Assembly (NCBI RefSeq): GCF_000737245.1
Contig: NZ_JPQU01000032.1
Coordinates: forward strand, 20,191 to 84,190
Reading direction: 5' to 3'
Origin: Pseudomonas syringae
Lineage (GTDB): Bacteria; Pseudomonadota; Gammaproteobacteria; Pseudomonadales; Pseudomonadaceae
Length of the DNA stretch: 64,000 nt
Under the pieces are notes generated by a model. It worked only from the letters and a program-made list of their open reading frames with translations. It searched no databases and had not been told where the DNA came from. The first letter of the stretch is position 1. The number at the start of each line of letters is the position of its first letter. Position numbers and translations under genes: made by a program. Positions 35,864 to 47,004 of this stretch are shown piece after piece.

Positions 35864-38041
35864 TTACAACCCCGCCAACAGATCCCGTGCGGTTTGCTGA
35901 TGCTCTTCGTCGGACTCTTCGATCACTTCAAGCAATAACGCCCGAGCGCCCTCGATGTCGCCCTCGTCAATCATCACCTGAGCCTGATTCACCTTACTCA
36001 ACGGCGCATCGTCCAGGTCGAGCAGGTCGAACTCCGAATTGTCATCCATGAAGCCATCGAGAAATGCATCGTCCAACGCGTCGCTGTTGGACTCGACGAT
36101 AGGCACTTCATCGGCGAAATCACTTAAAAACCGGTCATCCGATATCTCATGCACTTCAGGATACTCGGTGAGGTTGGAGGCGAAATCCGGGTCTACTTCA
36201 GGTTCCGCCTCCACGGCAGGTTTGTTGCGGATCGTCGCTGGGGTTTCAAACGGATCCACCAGGTCCCAATCGGCATCCAGAGACAAACTGTCCAGGTTCA
36301 GCTGGAAATCATCCTCAGGTTCCGGATTCAAAGCGGCCGCTGCGCTCTCATCAAGCTCAGCCGGTTCTGCCGCAACATGGCTGGAAGCCAGGCCCACCGT
36401 GACTGGTGGTATCAGTGCCGTCGCTGCTGGAGGCGCATCCACCGGTAGCTGATCAGCCGCCTTGAGCTTCGGATAGCGGGAGCGAACATCCTCGACCTGC
36501 TGTGGCGGAACGCCGTTTTCAAGCGCTATGCGCTCTTCTGCGGCAAAGCCTGCCGAGTCGTTCTGTTCTCCCAGCAGTTCCAGCATCTTGATACGAATGT
36601 CAGTTCGCTCAGGCTGCTTGATCAACGCATCACGCAAAATACCCATGGCTTCAGCATAACGCCCATAGGCAATGTAGATGCTGACCCCATCCAGTGCATC
36701 AGGAGGGGCCGCAGCCGGACGGGAAGCAGCAGGACGTGATACGACCGGAGCGCTGACTGGCGCTACCGGAGCTGGCACTTCGTAAACCGGGACGGCAGGC
36801 GTCTGGGCCGGCTTTATCAGGTTATGTTCGGCCGAGACCGGTCCAGCCGAGTGCTCTTTCTGACGGTTGCGCCGTACCGAATACGCCAGTCCCAGCAGCA
36901 ACAGCAAAATGGCAACCGCACCGAGCAACAGCGGAGAGGCCAGAATGGAGTCGCCCTCGGGCTGGGTCGGAGCCTGTGGCGCCGGGGCAGCCGGTTTGCT
37001 GGTGACAGGCGCCGAGGCGACAGGAGCAGGCGCTACCGGCACGGCCGCCGCTTGAGGGGCGGCCGACTCACGCTCAGCCAATGCCATCTGCAAGCCCGAA
37101 ATCTGTTTGTCGCGACCTTCCATCTGCTCTTGCAGGCTCTGTAACTGCAGGCGCAGATCGTCCACCGTCTTGCTCAGCGCCTGATTTTCAATGACCGACG
37201 CCGTCAATTGCTGGGCATTACGGGAAGCAGCGGCAGCCGGTGCTGTGCCGGATTGTGTGGCTGCGGCAGGAACCGGGTCTGGCGTCCCATTGCTGCTGGG
37301 CAGGACCGCCGCATCAGGCAGCGCCAGGCTCTGGCCGATTTTCAAGATTGCGCCATCGCCGCTGTTGAAAGTCTGCGGATTCAGGGCCTTGATGCCCTCC
37401 GCCAGCTTGCTCGCCGAAGCATTAGCGCCACTCCCCTGCACACGGCGGGCAATGGAATTGAGCGTATCGCCACTGGCAACCACGTAACGTTTGCCTTGAG
37501 AGGCCGTCGGTGGGGACACGGCCATGCGTGACTGGGGCGCAGCCTGAGCGGTGGAATCGCGATTGCGGCTGCTGACGGCCGCACGCCCGGCGGCAGAAGT
37601 CGCCGGGTCCAGCAGCAAAGTGTATTCGTGCTGCAAGTCTCCGTTGGGGCGGCTCAACTGGACCAGAAACTGCAGATACGGCTCGGTGACCGGCTTGTTG
37701 GACACCACGCGAATCACGCCACGGTTACCTTTAATGACCGGGGTGAAGCGCAGGTCGTTGAAAAAGAACTGCCGATCAACACCCGCCCGGGCAAAAGCCT
37801 CTGGGGAAGCCAGCTTGGCAACGATGTCTTCGGCGGTAAGCCCGGCGGTTTCCACCAGTTCGATTTCAGCATTGAGCGGCTGGTTGAGCGCCGAATGCAG
37901 CGTGATATCGCCCATTCCCAACGCCTGAGCAAGCGTCGTGTGCAGCATGGATACCGAAGCCATGGCGGCGATCATCAAGCCACGACGGACGGCCGCCCTG
38001 GCAAACCCTGCTGGCGTCGCCGCCTGAGAACTGTTGCGCAT
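35864..38041 (-). CDS. FimV-like peptidoglycan-binding membrane protein
   Basis: The 725-aa protein has a signal peptide (about 1-40), the FimV N-terminal domain (LGMGDITLHSALNQPLNAEIEL) and a LysM peptidoglycan-binding domain with KRYVVASGDTLNSIARRV. Further on are a coiled coil (NQALSKTVDDLRLQLQSLQEQ), one membrane helix (SPLLLGAVAILLLLLGLAYSV), a long acidic Pro/Ala/Asp-rich part and the C-terminal TPR-like FimV block. FimV proteins organise pili and cell-pole signalling. Next to marR and recQ it matches the second FimV-like gene (PA3340 position) of P. aeruginosa rather than fimV itself. The ATG at 38041 has AAGG 6 nt upstream. Confidence 0.86.
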   Translation of the reverse strand: MRNSSQAATPAGFARAAVRRGLMIAAMASVSMLHTTLAQALGMGDITLHSALNQPLNAEIELVETAGLTAEDIVAKLASPEAFARAGVDRQFFFNDLRFTPVIKGNRGVIRVVSNKPVTEPYLQFLVQLSRPNGDLQHEYTLLLDPATSAAGRAAVSSRNRDSTAQAAPQSRMAVSPPTASQGKRYVVASGDTLNSIARRVQGSGANASASKLAEGIKALNPQTFNSGDGAILKIGQSLALPDAAVLPSSNGTPDPVPAAATQSGTAPAAAASRNAQQLTASVIENQALSKTVDDLRLQLQSLQEQMEGRDKQISGLQMALAERESAAPQAAAVPVAPAPVASAPVTSKPAAPAPQAPTQPEGDSILASPLLLGAVAILLLLLGLAYSVRRNRQKEHSAGPVSAEHNLIKPAQTPAVPVYEVPAPVAPVSAPVVSRPAASRPAAAPPDALDGVSIYIAYGRYAEAMGILRDALIKQPERTDIRIKMLELLGEQNDSAGFAAEERIALENGVPPQQVEDVRSRYPKLKAADQLPVDAPPAATALIPPVTVGLASSHVAAEPAELDESAAAALNPEPEDDFQLNLDSLSLDADWDLVDPFETPATIRNKPAVEAEPEVDPDFASNLTEYPEVHEISDDRFLSDFADEVPIVESNSDALDDAFLDGFMDDNSEFDLLDLDDAPLSKVNQAQVMIDEGDIEGARALLLEVIEESDEEHQQTARDLLAGL

Positions 38042-38144
38042 ACCAACCCTTATGGAAACCAAAGCAAGTTTCTCTGCAAATTCAATACAACGCGTGGACA
38101 TTAATGTCCTGCTGCCAGTATGAGCGAGAAGCACCGCGTCCGCT

Positions 38145-38579
38145 TCAGGATCTTTCGAGGTTCGCCAGAATCTTCGTATGAACGCGCATACAAATCCGCA
38201 ATTCTTCCTCGTCTATGCCAGCGAACAATTCGACTCGCAGCGCCGTGGCGATGGCTTCGATTTGTTGTATGAGAGGTCGGGCGCTGTCGCACAGGACGAT
38301 TTTTTTTGCCCGGCGATCTTCAACGACGGCATGTCGCTGCACCAGCCCCTGGCTTTCAAGGCTATCGAGCAAACGGGCCAGGGTCGGGCCTTCGACGCCA
38401 ACACTTTGCGCCAGTTCGCGCTGAGTGGGCGGTTCTTCGAAACGTGCGAGGTGCAGCAAAACCAGCCAGCGAGCCTGGGAAAGCCCCAGGTCAGCCAGAC
38501 GTCTGTCCAGCTCTGCTCGCCATCCACGGGACATATTGGCAACCTGCATCCCGAAGCGGTGTTCATCAGTCATTGACAT
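38145..38579 (-). CDS. MarR-family transcriptional regulator
   Basis: The 144-aa winged-helix repressor-type protein has the recognition region PTQRELAQSVGVEGPTLARLLDSLESQGLVQRH and the beta-wing VEDRRAKKIVL. MarR dimers bind short palindromes and often answer to phenolic ligands. Its target is unknown. It lies 103 nt upstream of the FimV-like gene on the same strand, so it may regulate that gene or itself. Confidence 0.91.
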   Translation of the reverse strand: MSMTDEHRFGMQVANMSRGWRAELDRRLADLGLSQARWLVLLHLARFEEPPTQRELAQSVGVEGPTLARLLDSLESQGLVQRHAVVEDRRAKKIVLCDSARPLIQQIEAIATALRVELFAGIDEEELRICMRVHTKILANLERS

Positions 38580-38661
38580 AGAAAACTCACAGTTAAAACT
38601 AATTATTAGTCAGCTAAGCATGGCGATGGGAGTGAGGCAAGTGCTCCTGTGACAGAGTTCC

Positions 38662-38747
38662 TGTGGGAGCGATCTTGCTCGCGAATGGAGTCATTCCGCG
38701 TCAAACTTCTGCCATTGAACCGCCTTCGCGAGCAAGCTCGCTCCCAC
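38662..38747. repeat. REP doublet (TGTGGGAGCGATCTTGCTCGCGAA)
   Basis: TGTGGGAGCGATCTTGCTCG and its inverse (TTCGCGAGCAAGCTCGCTCC...) flank about 40 nt; one arm carries a base change that breaks the perfect pairing. It lies between marR and recQ. Confidence 0.88.
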
Positions 38748-38771
38748 GGGGTTCTGATGTCCCGCATTTCC

Positions 38772-40901
<2,130 letters not shown>

Positions 40902-41088
40902 AAAAACCCCAGATTGTCCTGCTGCACTGCAAAGCCGGGCAGTATACCCGAGGCATAAGAAGCAAAGGGCAGCATGGATATAAGCGGTCAAAATTAACTC
41001 AAGAGCGCATTGCGTGGCCCTCGCCGCTGGCGCCCAAGGCGCTCAGGGCCTAGAATTCAGCATCGTTTATTTTCAAGGTAGTCCGTCA

Positions 41089-41676
41089 ATGTCCTTCGCT
41101 GAGCAACTAAACCGCCTGCAAGCCTTCCTCGATGCTGATGAGCTGCATGACGAGGCACTGGACTACGTGGCCGCCCATGGCTACCTGACCGCCCTTTCCA
41201 TCTGTGCCGAATCCGTCCCCGAGCGGGAATGGATCGACGCCCTGTTCTCCGAGCCGCCGCATTACTCCGATGATGCCCAGCGCGCAGAGATCGAAGGCAC
41301 GCTGATCCAGTTGCAGGCTCACATTGCCCGCCAACTGGCGTCGGATGAAGAATTTGAATTGCCATGCGACCTGGATCTGGGCGACGAGCCGGATGATTCC
41401 GATCTGCGCGGCTGGTGTATCGGCTTCATGGAAGGTGTGTTCCTGCGCGAAAGCGCCTGGTTCGAAACCGCCGAGGAAGAAGTCAGCGAAATGCTGCTGC
41501 CGATCATGGTCGGTTCCGGCCTGTTCGACGAGCAACCGGAATTCTCCGATATTGCTCAGGACGCCAACCTGATGGACGACATGATCGTCCAGATCCCGGA
41601 AGCGCTGACTGCCTTGTATCTGCTGTGCCAGGCACCGGACGAAAAACCGGCGATCCTCAAGCCTCGTCACCACTGA
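41089..41676 (+). CDS. YecA/UPF0149-family protein
   Basis: The 195-aa acidic protein of the UPF0149 (YgfB/YecA) family has RGWCIGFMEGVFL in the middle and helical blocks such as LSEMLLPIMVGSGLF-like ones. It lacks the C-terminal SEC-C zinc motif that longer YecA proteins carry. Function unknown. The ATG at 41089 begins MSFAEQLNRLQAFL. It is divergent from recQ across 187 nt. Confidence 0.88.
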   Translation: MSFAEQLNRLQAFLDADELHDEALDYVAAHGYLTALSICAESVPEREWIDALFSEPPHYSDDAQRAEIEGTLIQLQAHIARQLASDEEFELPCDLDLGDEPDDSDLRGWCIGFMEGVFLRESAWFETAEEEVSEMLLPIMVGSGLFDEQPEFSDIAQDANLMDDMIVQIPEALTALYLLCQAPDEKPAILKPRHH

Positions 41677-41686
41677 GTCTGCGCCT

Positions 41687-42088
41687 ATGGCGCAAGATTC
41701 GCCGCGCACGAGTCGTAATCGATTCGTGCGCTATGCACTTCAGGGCGTTGGCTGGTTAAGCGTGGCTTTGGGAGTGATCGGGATTTTCCTGCCGATCCTG
41801 CCTACCACGCCTTTTCTGTTGCTGGCCGCCGCCTGTTTTGCCCGCAGCTCCCCACGCTTCTATTGCTGGCTGATCAATCACAAACGACTTGGCCCTTGGA
41901 TCCGCGACTATCTCGAAGGCAACGGCATCCCGCTCAAGGGCAAGGTCTACGCCATCGTCACCATGTGGCTAAGCATTGCCCTCTCCTGCTATCTGGTTCC
42001 ACTGCTGTGGGCCCGGATTTTCATGCTGAGCAGCGCGGTGCTGGTGACGATTTATATTTTGCGGCAGAAGACGTTGCGAAAGCCCTGA
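41687..42088 (+). CDS. DUF454 (YbaN-like) inner-membrane protein
   Basis: The 133-aa protein has four hydrophobic segments and the DUF454 signature LGVIGIFLPILPTTPFLLLAAACFARSSPRFY, followed by GPWIRDYLEGNGIPLKGK. Function unknown; this family often appears near heme-uptake or iron genes in other bacteria, but not here. It starts 10 nt after the yecA stop, so the two form an operon. Confidence 0.9.
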   Translation: MAQDSPRTSRNRFVRYALQGVGWLSVALGVIGIFLPILPTTPFLLLAAACFARSSPRFYCWLINHKRLGPWIRDYLEGNGIPLKGKVYAIVTMWLSIALSCYLVPLLWARIFMLSSAVLVTIYILRQKTLRKP

Positions 42089-42125
42089 GCCGGGCGGCCT
42101 TGCTCTACCTTCTGCGGCTGACGAC

Positions 42126-42214
42126 GTGGGACCGGCTTCAGCCGGGAAGAGGCAAGTACATCCACTCTCTTTTTTCGTCTGAGATGCCGCCTTCCCGGCT
42201 GAAGCCGGTCCCAC
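42126..42214. repeat. Inverted repeat (GTGGGACCGGCTTCAGCCGGGAAG family)
   Basis: GTGGGACCGGCTTCAGCCGG and its inverse flank about 40 nt, with CGAC outside both ends extending the pairing. It lies between the convergent DUF454 and RTX adhesin genes, where it could also act as a terminator. Confidence 0.9.
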
Positions 42215-42240
42215 GTCGCTCCCCGCGCCTACCTTCCCAC

Positions 42241-45204
42241 TCACACCACATCCGCGCGCATCGAATGATCACTCAGCATCCCGGTAATGATGGCTGCAGC
42301 ATCTGCGCCGCCCGCAACCATACCGCCCGCTCCGGCCGTCACGCCGTACTGGTTGGCCAGGTCGACACCGGCCAGGTCAATGGTTTGAGCGGAGCCGATT
42401 TCAATGGTCGAGACAACACTGTCGCCACTGCCGCTGACTTTGAACTGCAGAAAATCATCCAGCGAATCCGTTCCCGCCCCCAAGCCTTGCAACAGCTTCG
42501 ACAGGTCCAGAGTGTCGGCGCCGACGCTGAAATCGGTGACAAGATCCTGCCCCACATCCCCCGCCAGCCATTTGAACGTGTCGTTGCCGCCACCGCCGGT
42601 GAGGGTGTCGTTGCCAAGCCCGCCGATCAGCACGTCATTACCCAACCCGCCGTTGATGAGGTTGGCTTCGTAATCCCCGGTGAGATGGTCGTCGAAATTC
42701 GAGCCGATCAGGTTCTGGATGTCGATCAAGGTATCGACGCCGGCCCCGCCGGTGTCCTGCGGGTCGGTTTGCGCCGTGCTGACGGTTATGTCCGATGAGG
42801 CCAGCTCATAACTGACGGTGTTGTTGCCCGCGCCGCCATCAAGCACGTCATTGCCGGGGCCGCTGAACAGGATATCGTTGCCGTTATCGCCGTACAGAAT
42901 GTTGTCGCCCGCTCCGCCACTGAGCACGTCGTTGCCATCGCCGCCGTGCAGGCTGTCGTCCTGGTTGCCGCCCAGCAGTACATCGTCACCCGTGGTACCC
43001 AACAACGTGCAGCCTTCCTGATAGTTGATGGTCAGCGCCGCAGAGTCGCTGCCGCCGTGAGCATCGTTGACGGTATAAAGGCTTTCGTAGGTCGGCGTGT
43101 TATCCACGGCGCTGTAGTCGATGGTAAGGGTAAGCGAGTACTCCACTGAGTGATGCGCTTCCCCCTCGTCCGGTTGGTTGACCAGCAGGATGCGATACAC
43201 GCCGTCCTCGGTAGCGGTGAAGGTGCCACTGGCATCCAGCAGCTGGAAGTCGCCTTCGCCCATTTGCCAACCCACACCAATGTTGTCCCCGCAATTGCCG
43301 AGGGCGACGCTGACCGTTTCTCCGGCTTTGAGGTTCACGCTGTACAGATCCTGCGCGTTGGCCGCAGAGGCGTCATCAGCCCCCAGATAACCGTTGAGCA
43401 CCACCAGCGCAGTCAGGTTGCCAGCGTTGAAAAAATCACTGCGTTGCAGGTTGTTCAGCTGATTGCTCAGCTTGTTCTGATGGCCGGAAAAATCCAGGGT
43501 TTTCAGGCAATCATTGGAGAACCCTGCCCCGGCAGCTTGCCAGCCGGTACTGAAAACAGTCGGGGTAGCGTTCAACGGGTCGCCGTTTGCCGAGATATCG
43601 TTGGCAACCAGCAAGGCCGAGGGCACTTCAATGGAAGGAGCAAGCACGTTGGTGATCACGTGATCAGCCACTGCGGTTGGCCCTTGGGGGTCGATGACAG
43701 GAGCGCCAGGCACGTGGATTACCAGCTCGGCGCTGGCCAGATCGTGGTCGTTGTCACTGATCACATAACCGATGGTTTCGGTCAGCGCGACGCCACTGGA
43801 ATCAAGCGAAGGCGTATAGCCGAACACCCCGGTAAGCATGTTGACCGCCAATGACGAACCATCGTCGCTGGTGACGAAAAGCACATGGGTCGCCGGGTCG
43901 AAAACCGGGTCAGGTGCACCGGGGCTGACACTCAGCCCGGATTGCGGGTCATAGCTATAAGTGACGCCGTTGAAGCAGATCGAGCTTACAAAGCCGCCAT
44001 CCGCACCAAAAGTCCCGCCGTCCAGCAAACTTCCCCAGGTGGCGACTGGCGTGACGCCGTCGCAGGACAGCTCAGTGCTCGCGGTCAACTCAACATTTGC
44101 CGCCACGGGCACATCGTCAATGATGCCGATTTGCAAAGTGCTGTTGCTTGAATCGCCATCAGCATCCTGGGCCGTCACAGCAATGGTTTCGCCCGACAGG
44201 TTCGTGCCGTCGCCATCGGCGTGGGTCGCGGCGCCTACCAGCGTGTAGCTGTAAGTGACCAGACCGCTGGCCGGATCGTAATGGGTCACGCTGAACGTAT
44301 TGCCGAGCGGTGTTTGCGTGCTCTGTGGAAAACTGGCCACCACTCCACCATCGATGATGATCAACCCACCGACCACCAGGCTTTGCAGACCATCTGCCGC
44401 AGACACACTAAAGGTACCGCTCTGGGTCAGTGCGGCCGGATCGCTGGCCGAGCCATCGCACAGATTGGCTTCATTGAGGGTCAACGCACCGCCGGACAGC
44501 TCCACGCCATGATCTACAGGCGGATCGATCGGCGGGACTATAACGGGAGGCTCTACCGGCGGTTCCACAGGAGGCTCAACCGGAGGTTCGACAGGCGGTA
44601 CCACGACTGGCGGCTCAACAGGTGGATCAATGGGCGGGGTCACTACAACCGGCGGTTCAACCACAGGTAGCACGGCTATAGGCGGCGAATCCGCCGACGT
44701 CCCGCGCTGCCCTTCGATGTGCCCTTCGGGAAATATCGGGACGGCGCCCAGACCTTCGGTAGGAAAGCCGATGTCCGGTGTCACTTCTCCCCCCACCTCA
44801 GTCAGCATCATCGCCGAATGCCCGCCGCCCTGGGACGTTCCATCCGCCACCGGGGGTGTCTCGGCGGGCGTCGCTGTCTGGGCATTACTGCCGGTATTGC
44901 CAGCCTGCTGCACTTGGGCGAGGTCCGCAGGCTGCGCAAGCGTCGGCGTCAGTTCATCTGCGGTCGCGATGTGAGCGCTGTGATGGGTGAGTAATTGGGG
45001 GGTGAGCTGCAAACTGCTGCTGCGCCCAAGCGTCAGTTCACCGCCTGCGGCCAGATTGACGGCGACTGCACCACCGGCTCCGGTTTGCAACTGCTCGCCA
45101 GCAAACAATCGGTCTCCCTCAATCACGAGTCGACGGCTGCCATCGCTGGCCACCGCGAACACGTCACCTACCACTTGTCGCACTGTCCCAATCACCCCGA
45201 CCAT
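42241..45204 (-). CDS. Small RTX adhesin with LapA-type retention module (type I secretion substrate)
   Basis: Predicted cell-surface adhesin of 987 aa, exported by the adjacent type I system. Seen in order: an N-terminal retention module (VGVIGTVRQVVGDVFAVASDG..., about 1-90) like that of LapA; a linker; a Pro/Val-rich PPVEPPVEPP spacer (about 174-230, nt 44512-44665); two T1SS-143/DUF5801-like domains; a PPC-like domain; RTX repeats GGxGNDxLxGG (about 738-878); and a C-terminal secretion signal with DTFKW...DFSVGADTLDL. The ATG at 45204 has CAGGAGGG upstream. Two oddities: it is far smaller than LapA, and it has six cysteines. I see no LapG-type TAAG site at 90-130. lapD/lapG are not in the window. 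Confidence 0.88.
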   Translation of the reverse strand: MVGVIGTVRQVVGDVFAVASDGSRRLVIEGDRLFAGEQLQTGAGGAVAVNLAAGGELTLGRSSSLQLTPQLLTHHSAHIATADELTPTLAQPADLAQVQQAGNTGSNAQTATPAETPPVADGTSQGGGHSAMMLTEVGGEVTPDIGFPTEGLGAVPIFPEGHIEGQRGTSADSPPIAVLPVVEPPVVVTPPIDPPVEPPVVVPPVEPPVEPPVEPPVEPPVIVPPIDPPVDHGVELSGGALTLNEANLCDGSASDPAALTQSGTFSVSAADGLQSLVVGGLIIIDGGVVASFPQSTQTPLGNTFSVTHYDPASGLVTYSYTLVGAATHADGDGTNLSGETIAVTAQDADGDSSNSTLQIGIIDDVPVAANVELTASTELSCDGVTPVATWGSLLDGGTFGADGGFVSSICFNGVTYSYDPQSGLSVSPGAPDPVFDPATHVLFVTSDDGSSLAVNMLTGVFGYTPSLDSSGVALTETIGYVISDNDHDLASAELVIHVPGAPVIDPQGPTAVADHVITNVLAPSIEVPSALLVANDISANGDPLNATPTVFSTGWQAAGAGFSNDCLKTLDFSGHQNKLSNQLNNLQRSDFFNAGNLTALVVLNGYLGADDASAANAQDLYSVNLKAGETVSVALGNCGDNIGVGWQMGEGDFQLLDASGTFTATEDGVYRILLVNQPDEGEAHHSVEYSLTLTIDYSAVDNTPTYESLYTVNDAHGGSDSAALTINYQEGCTLLGTTGDDVLLGGNQDDSLHGGDGNDVLSGGAGDNILYGDNGNDILFSGPGNDVLDGGAGNNTVSYELASSDITVSTAQTDPQDTGGAGVDTLIDIQNLIGSNFDDHLTGDYEANLINGGLGNDVLIGGLGNDTLTGGGGNDTFKWLAGDVGQDLVTDFSVGADTLDLSKLLQGLGAGTDSLDDFLQFKVSGSGDSVVSTIEIGSAQTIDLAGVDLANQYGVTAGAGGMVAGGADAAAIITGMLSDHSMRADVV
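44512..44665 (-). repeat. Short tandem units coding the PPVEPPV spacer
   Basis: Imperfect units of about 15 nt coding PPVEP/PPIDP. The spacer links the retention module to the exposed domains and may span the outer-membrane exit pore or cell wall. Copy number may vary between strains. Confidence 0.8.
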
Positions 45205-45625
45205 ATTCCCTCCTGATTTCGCAACAATCCGCTTCATTCCCGTTACAGCAGAGTCTGATCTGCTGGCTCTATATCGGTCATCAACTCCGACAATTTATAA
45301 AACGACAAAATTACGTCACACCTGAGACAGCCACTTATTTCCTTATAAATCATGAGAATATGGACGCGTCATGATTTTGCCGAATTACCGATGCTATACA
45401 TTAAATGCTTATAAACCACTGTATTTGCTTGGCTTGCTTCAAACACAATTACTCGAATATCGAAAAATCCCTAAGTCTTTTTCGGCATAAGGTTTATGAA
45501 CAAATCGTCTTGCTTTCCCGCAAAGTTATTCTTAGCTGTGATGTTACAAACCTGATACGGTTTTAGGTGAGCGAATCGTCAGTTTTTTGGCAATCCAGTT
45601 AATTATTACTTAGGGAGAAGTATTC
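45205..45625. promoter_or_regulatory. AT-rich divergent control region of the type I locus
   Basis: A 421-nt gene-free region between the adhesin gene and the exporter operon, clearly richer in A and T than its surroundings (for example CTATACATTAAATGCTTATAAA near 45395). Several TATA-like boxes are present on both strands, but I cannot single out one promoter. No exact FleQ-type site (GTCAATAAATTGAC-like) was found. An AGGGAGAAG binding site precedes the TolC-type gene. Confidence 0.55.
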
Positions 45626-46981
45626 ATGCGCGATTTGACCCCGCTCTACAGTGCAGTTGTGTTGGCGGTGGCCTGTGCCCAAGCGCAAGCCATGTCCTTG
45701 AACGAAGCCATCCAGAACACCATCGACAACCACCCGGAAATTCACGCCAGCAAAAACGATCGGCTGTCCGCTGACGAAGAAGTGAATGTCGCCAAGGGCG
45801 GGTATCTACCGAAGGTTGACCTGGTGGCTGCCTACGGCAGACAGCGCACCGACAATCCCACCACCCGCGCGCTTTATGGCCATGACGAGCGCAGCCTGAA
45901 CTACACCCAATCGGAATTGCGCCTGCGCCAGTTGCTGTTCGATGGCTTCAACACTCCCAATGAAGTGGGGCGCACCAAAGCGGTGGTCGACTCCCGGGCT
46001 TACTACGTTCAGGGCACGTCTGAAACCCTCGCCCTGCGTGCCATCGAGGTTTATCTGGAAGTGCTCAAGCGTCGTGAAATGCTGACTTTGGCGAAGAACA
46101 ACCTGCAGGCGCACTTGCGCATTAACGACCAGATTGGTTTACGCACCGAGCGTGGCCTGGGCAGCACCGCCGACCGCGACCAGTCAGCGGCACGCAGAGC
46201 GTTGGCGGAAAACAATTTCTACACCGCACAAGTGGACCTGGCGGATGCCGAAGCCAACTTCTTCAGCGCGGTCGGGCGCATGCCGGATGAACTGGAGGCC
46301 CCGCCATCAATCAAGGGCGAAGTGCCGTTGAGCCTGGATGCGGCGAAACAAAGCATGTTGCTCAACAACCCGTATCTGAAGTCCGCGCAGGCCGATGTGA
46401 ACGCCGCCGAGAAACAGTACGAGATTGCCAAAGCGCCGTTCTACCCGCGCTTCGATGGCGAGCTGGCAGTCGGTGCCAACAACAATCTGCAAGGCGAGGA
46501 AGGCCACGACAACGAATGGCGAGCCGCAGTGGTAATGAACTACAACCTGTTCAACGGCAACCGCGACAAGGCCCGACTGCGCGCTGACTCCTACAAGACC
46601 GGCCAGGCCATGGACATCCGCAACAACGCCCTGCGCATGCTCAACGAAAACCTCTCGCTGGCCTGGAACGCTATGACCAATGCCCGCCAGCAGACCCCCG
46701 CTGCCCGTGAATACGCGATGACCACCACCCGGGTCCGCAGTGCTTATCAGGATCAGTTCGGCCTCGGCCAACGCACCCTGCTGGATCTGCTCGACAGTGA
46801 GAACGAGCTGTACAACGCCAACCGGCGCTACACCGAAGTGCGTTACACCGAAGAGTTCGCCATGTACCGCGTGTTGGCCACCGAAGGCGAGTTGTTGCGC
46901 AAGCAGCGGGTGGTGTTGCCCGCCGAAGCCGTTGCCCTGTCGGATGTGAAAAGTGACGTTCGCCTGCCGGAAATGAAATAG
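45626..46981 (+). CDS. TolC-family outer-membrane channel of type I secretion (LapE-like)
   Basis: Outer-membrane tunnel protein of 451 aa. It has a signal peptide ending AQA (about residue 22), then two repeats of the TolC fold with coiled-coil helices. LNEAIQNTIDNHPEIHASKND and LRQLLFDGFNTPNEVGRT open the first repeat; the second includes VVMNYNLFNGNRDKARLRA and QFGLGQRTLLDLLDSENELYNA. It is the first gene of the exporter operon and should carry the RTX adhesin encoded divergently. Confidence 0.92.
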   Translation: MRDLTPLYSAVVLAVACAQAQAMSLNEAIQNTIDNHPEIHASKNDRLSADEEVNVAKGGYLPKVDLVAAYGRQRTDNPTTRALYGHDERSLNYTQSELRLRQLLFDGFNTPNEVGRTKAVVDSRAYYVQGTSETLALRAIEVYLEVLKRREMLTLAKNNLQAHLRINDQIGLRTERGLGSTADRDQSAARRALAENNFYTAQVDLADAEANFFSAVGRMPDELEAPPSIKGEVPLSLDAAKQSMLLNNPYLKSAQADVNAAEKQYEIAKAPFYPRFDGELAVGANNNLQGEEGHDNEWRAAVVMNYNLFNGNRDKARLRADSYKTGQAMDIRNNALRMLNENLSLAWNAMTNARQQTPAAREYAMTTTRVRSAYQDQFGLGQRTLLDLLDSENELYNANRRYTEVRYTEEFAMYRVLATEGELLRKQRVVLPAEAVALSDVKSDVRLPEMK

Positions 46982-47004
46982 CCCACCGCCTCGGGAGTAC
47001 GCCT

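Noticed and set aside
45140..45237. Start of the adhesin at the ATG at 45237
   Set aside because: The ATG at 45204 has a near-perfect CAGGAGGG site at the right spacing and begins exactly where retention modules begin.
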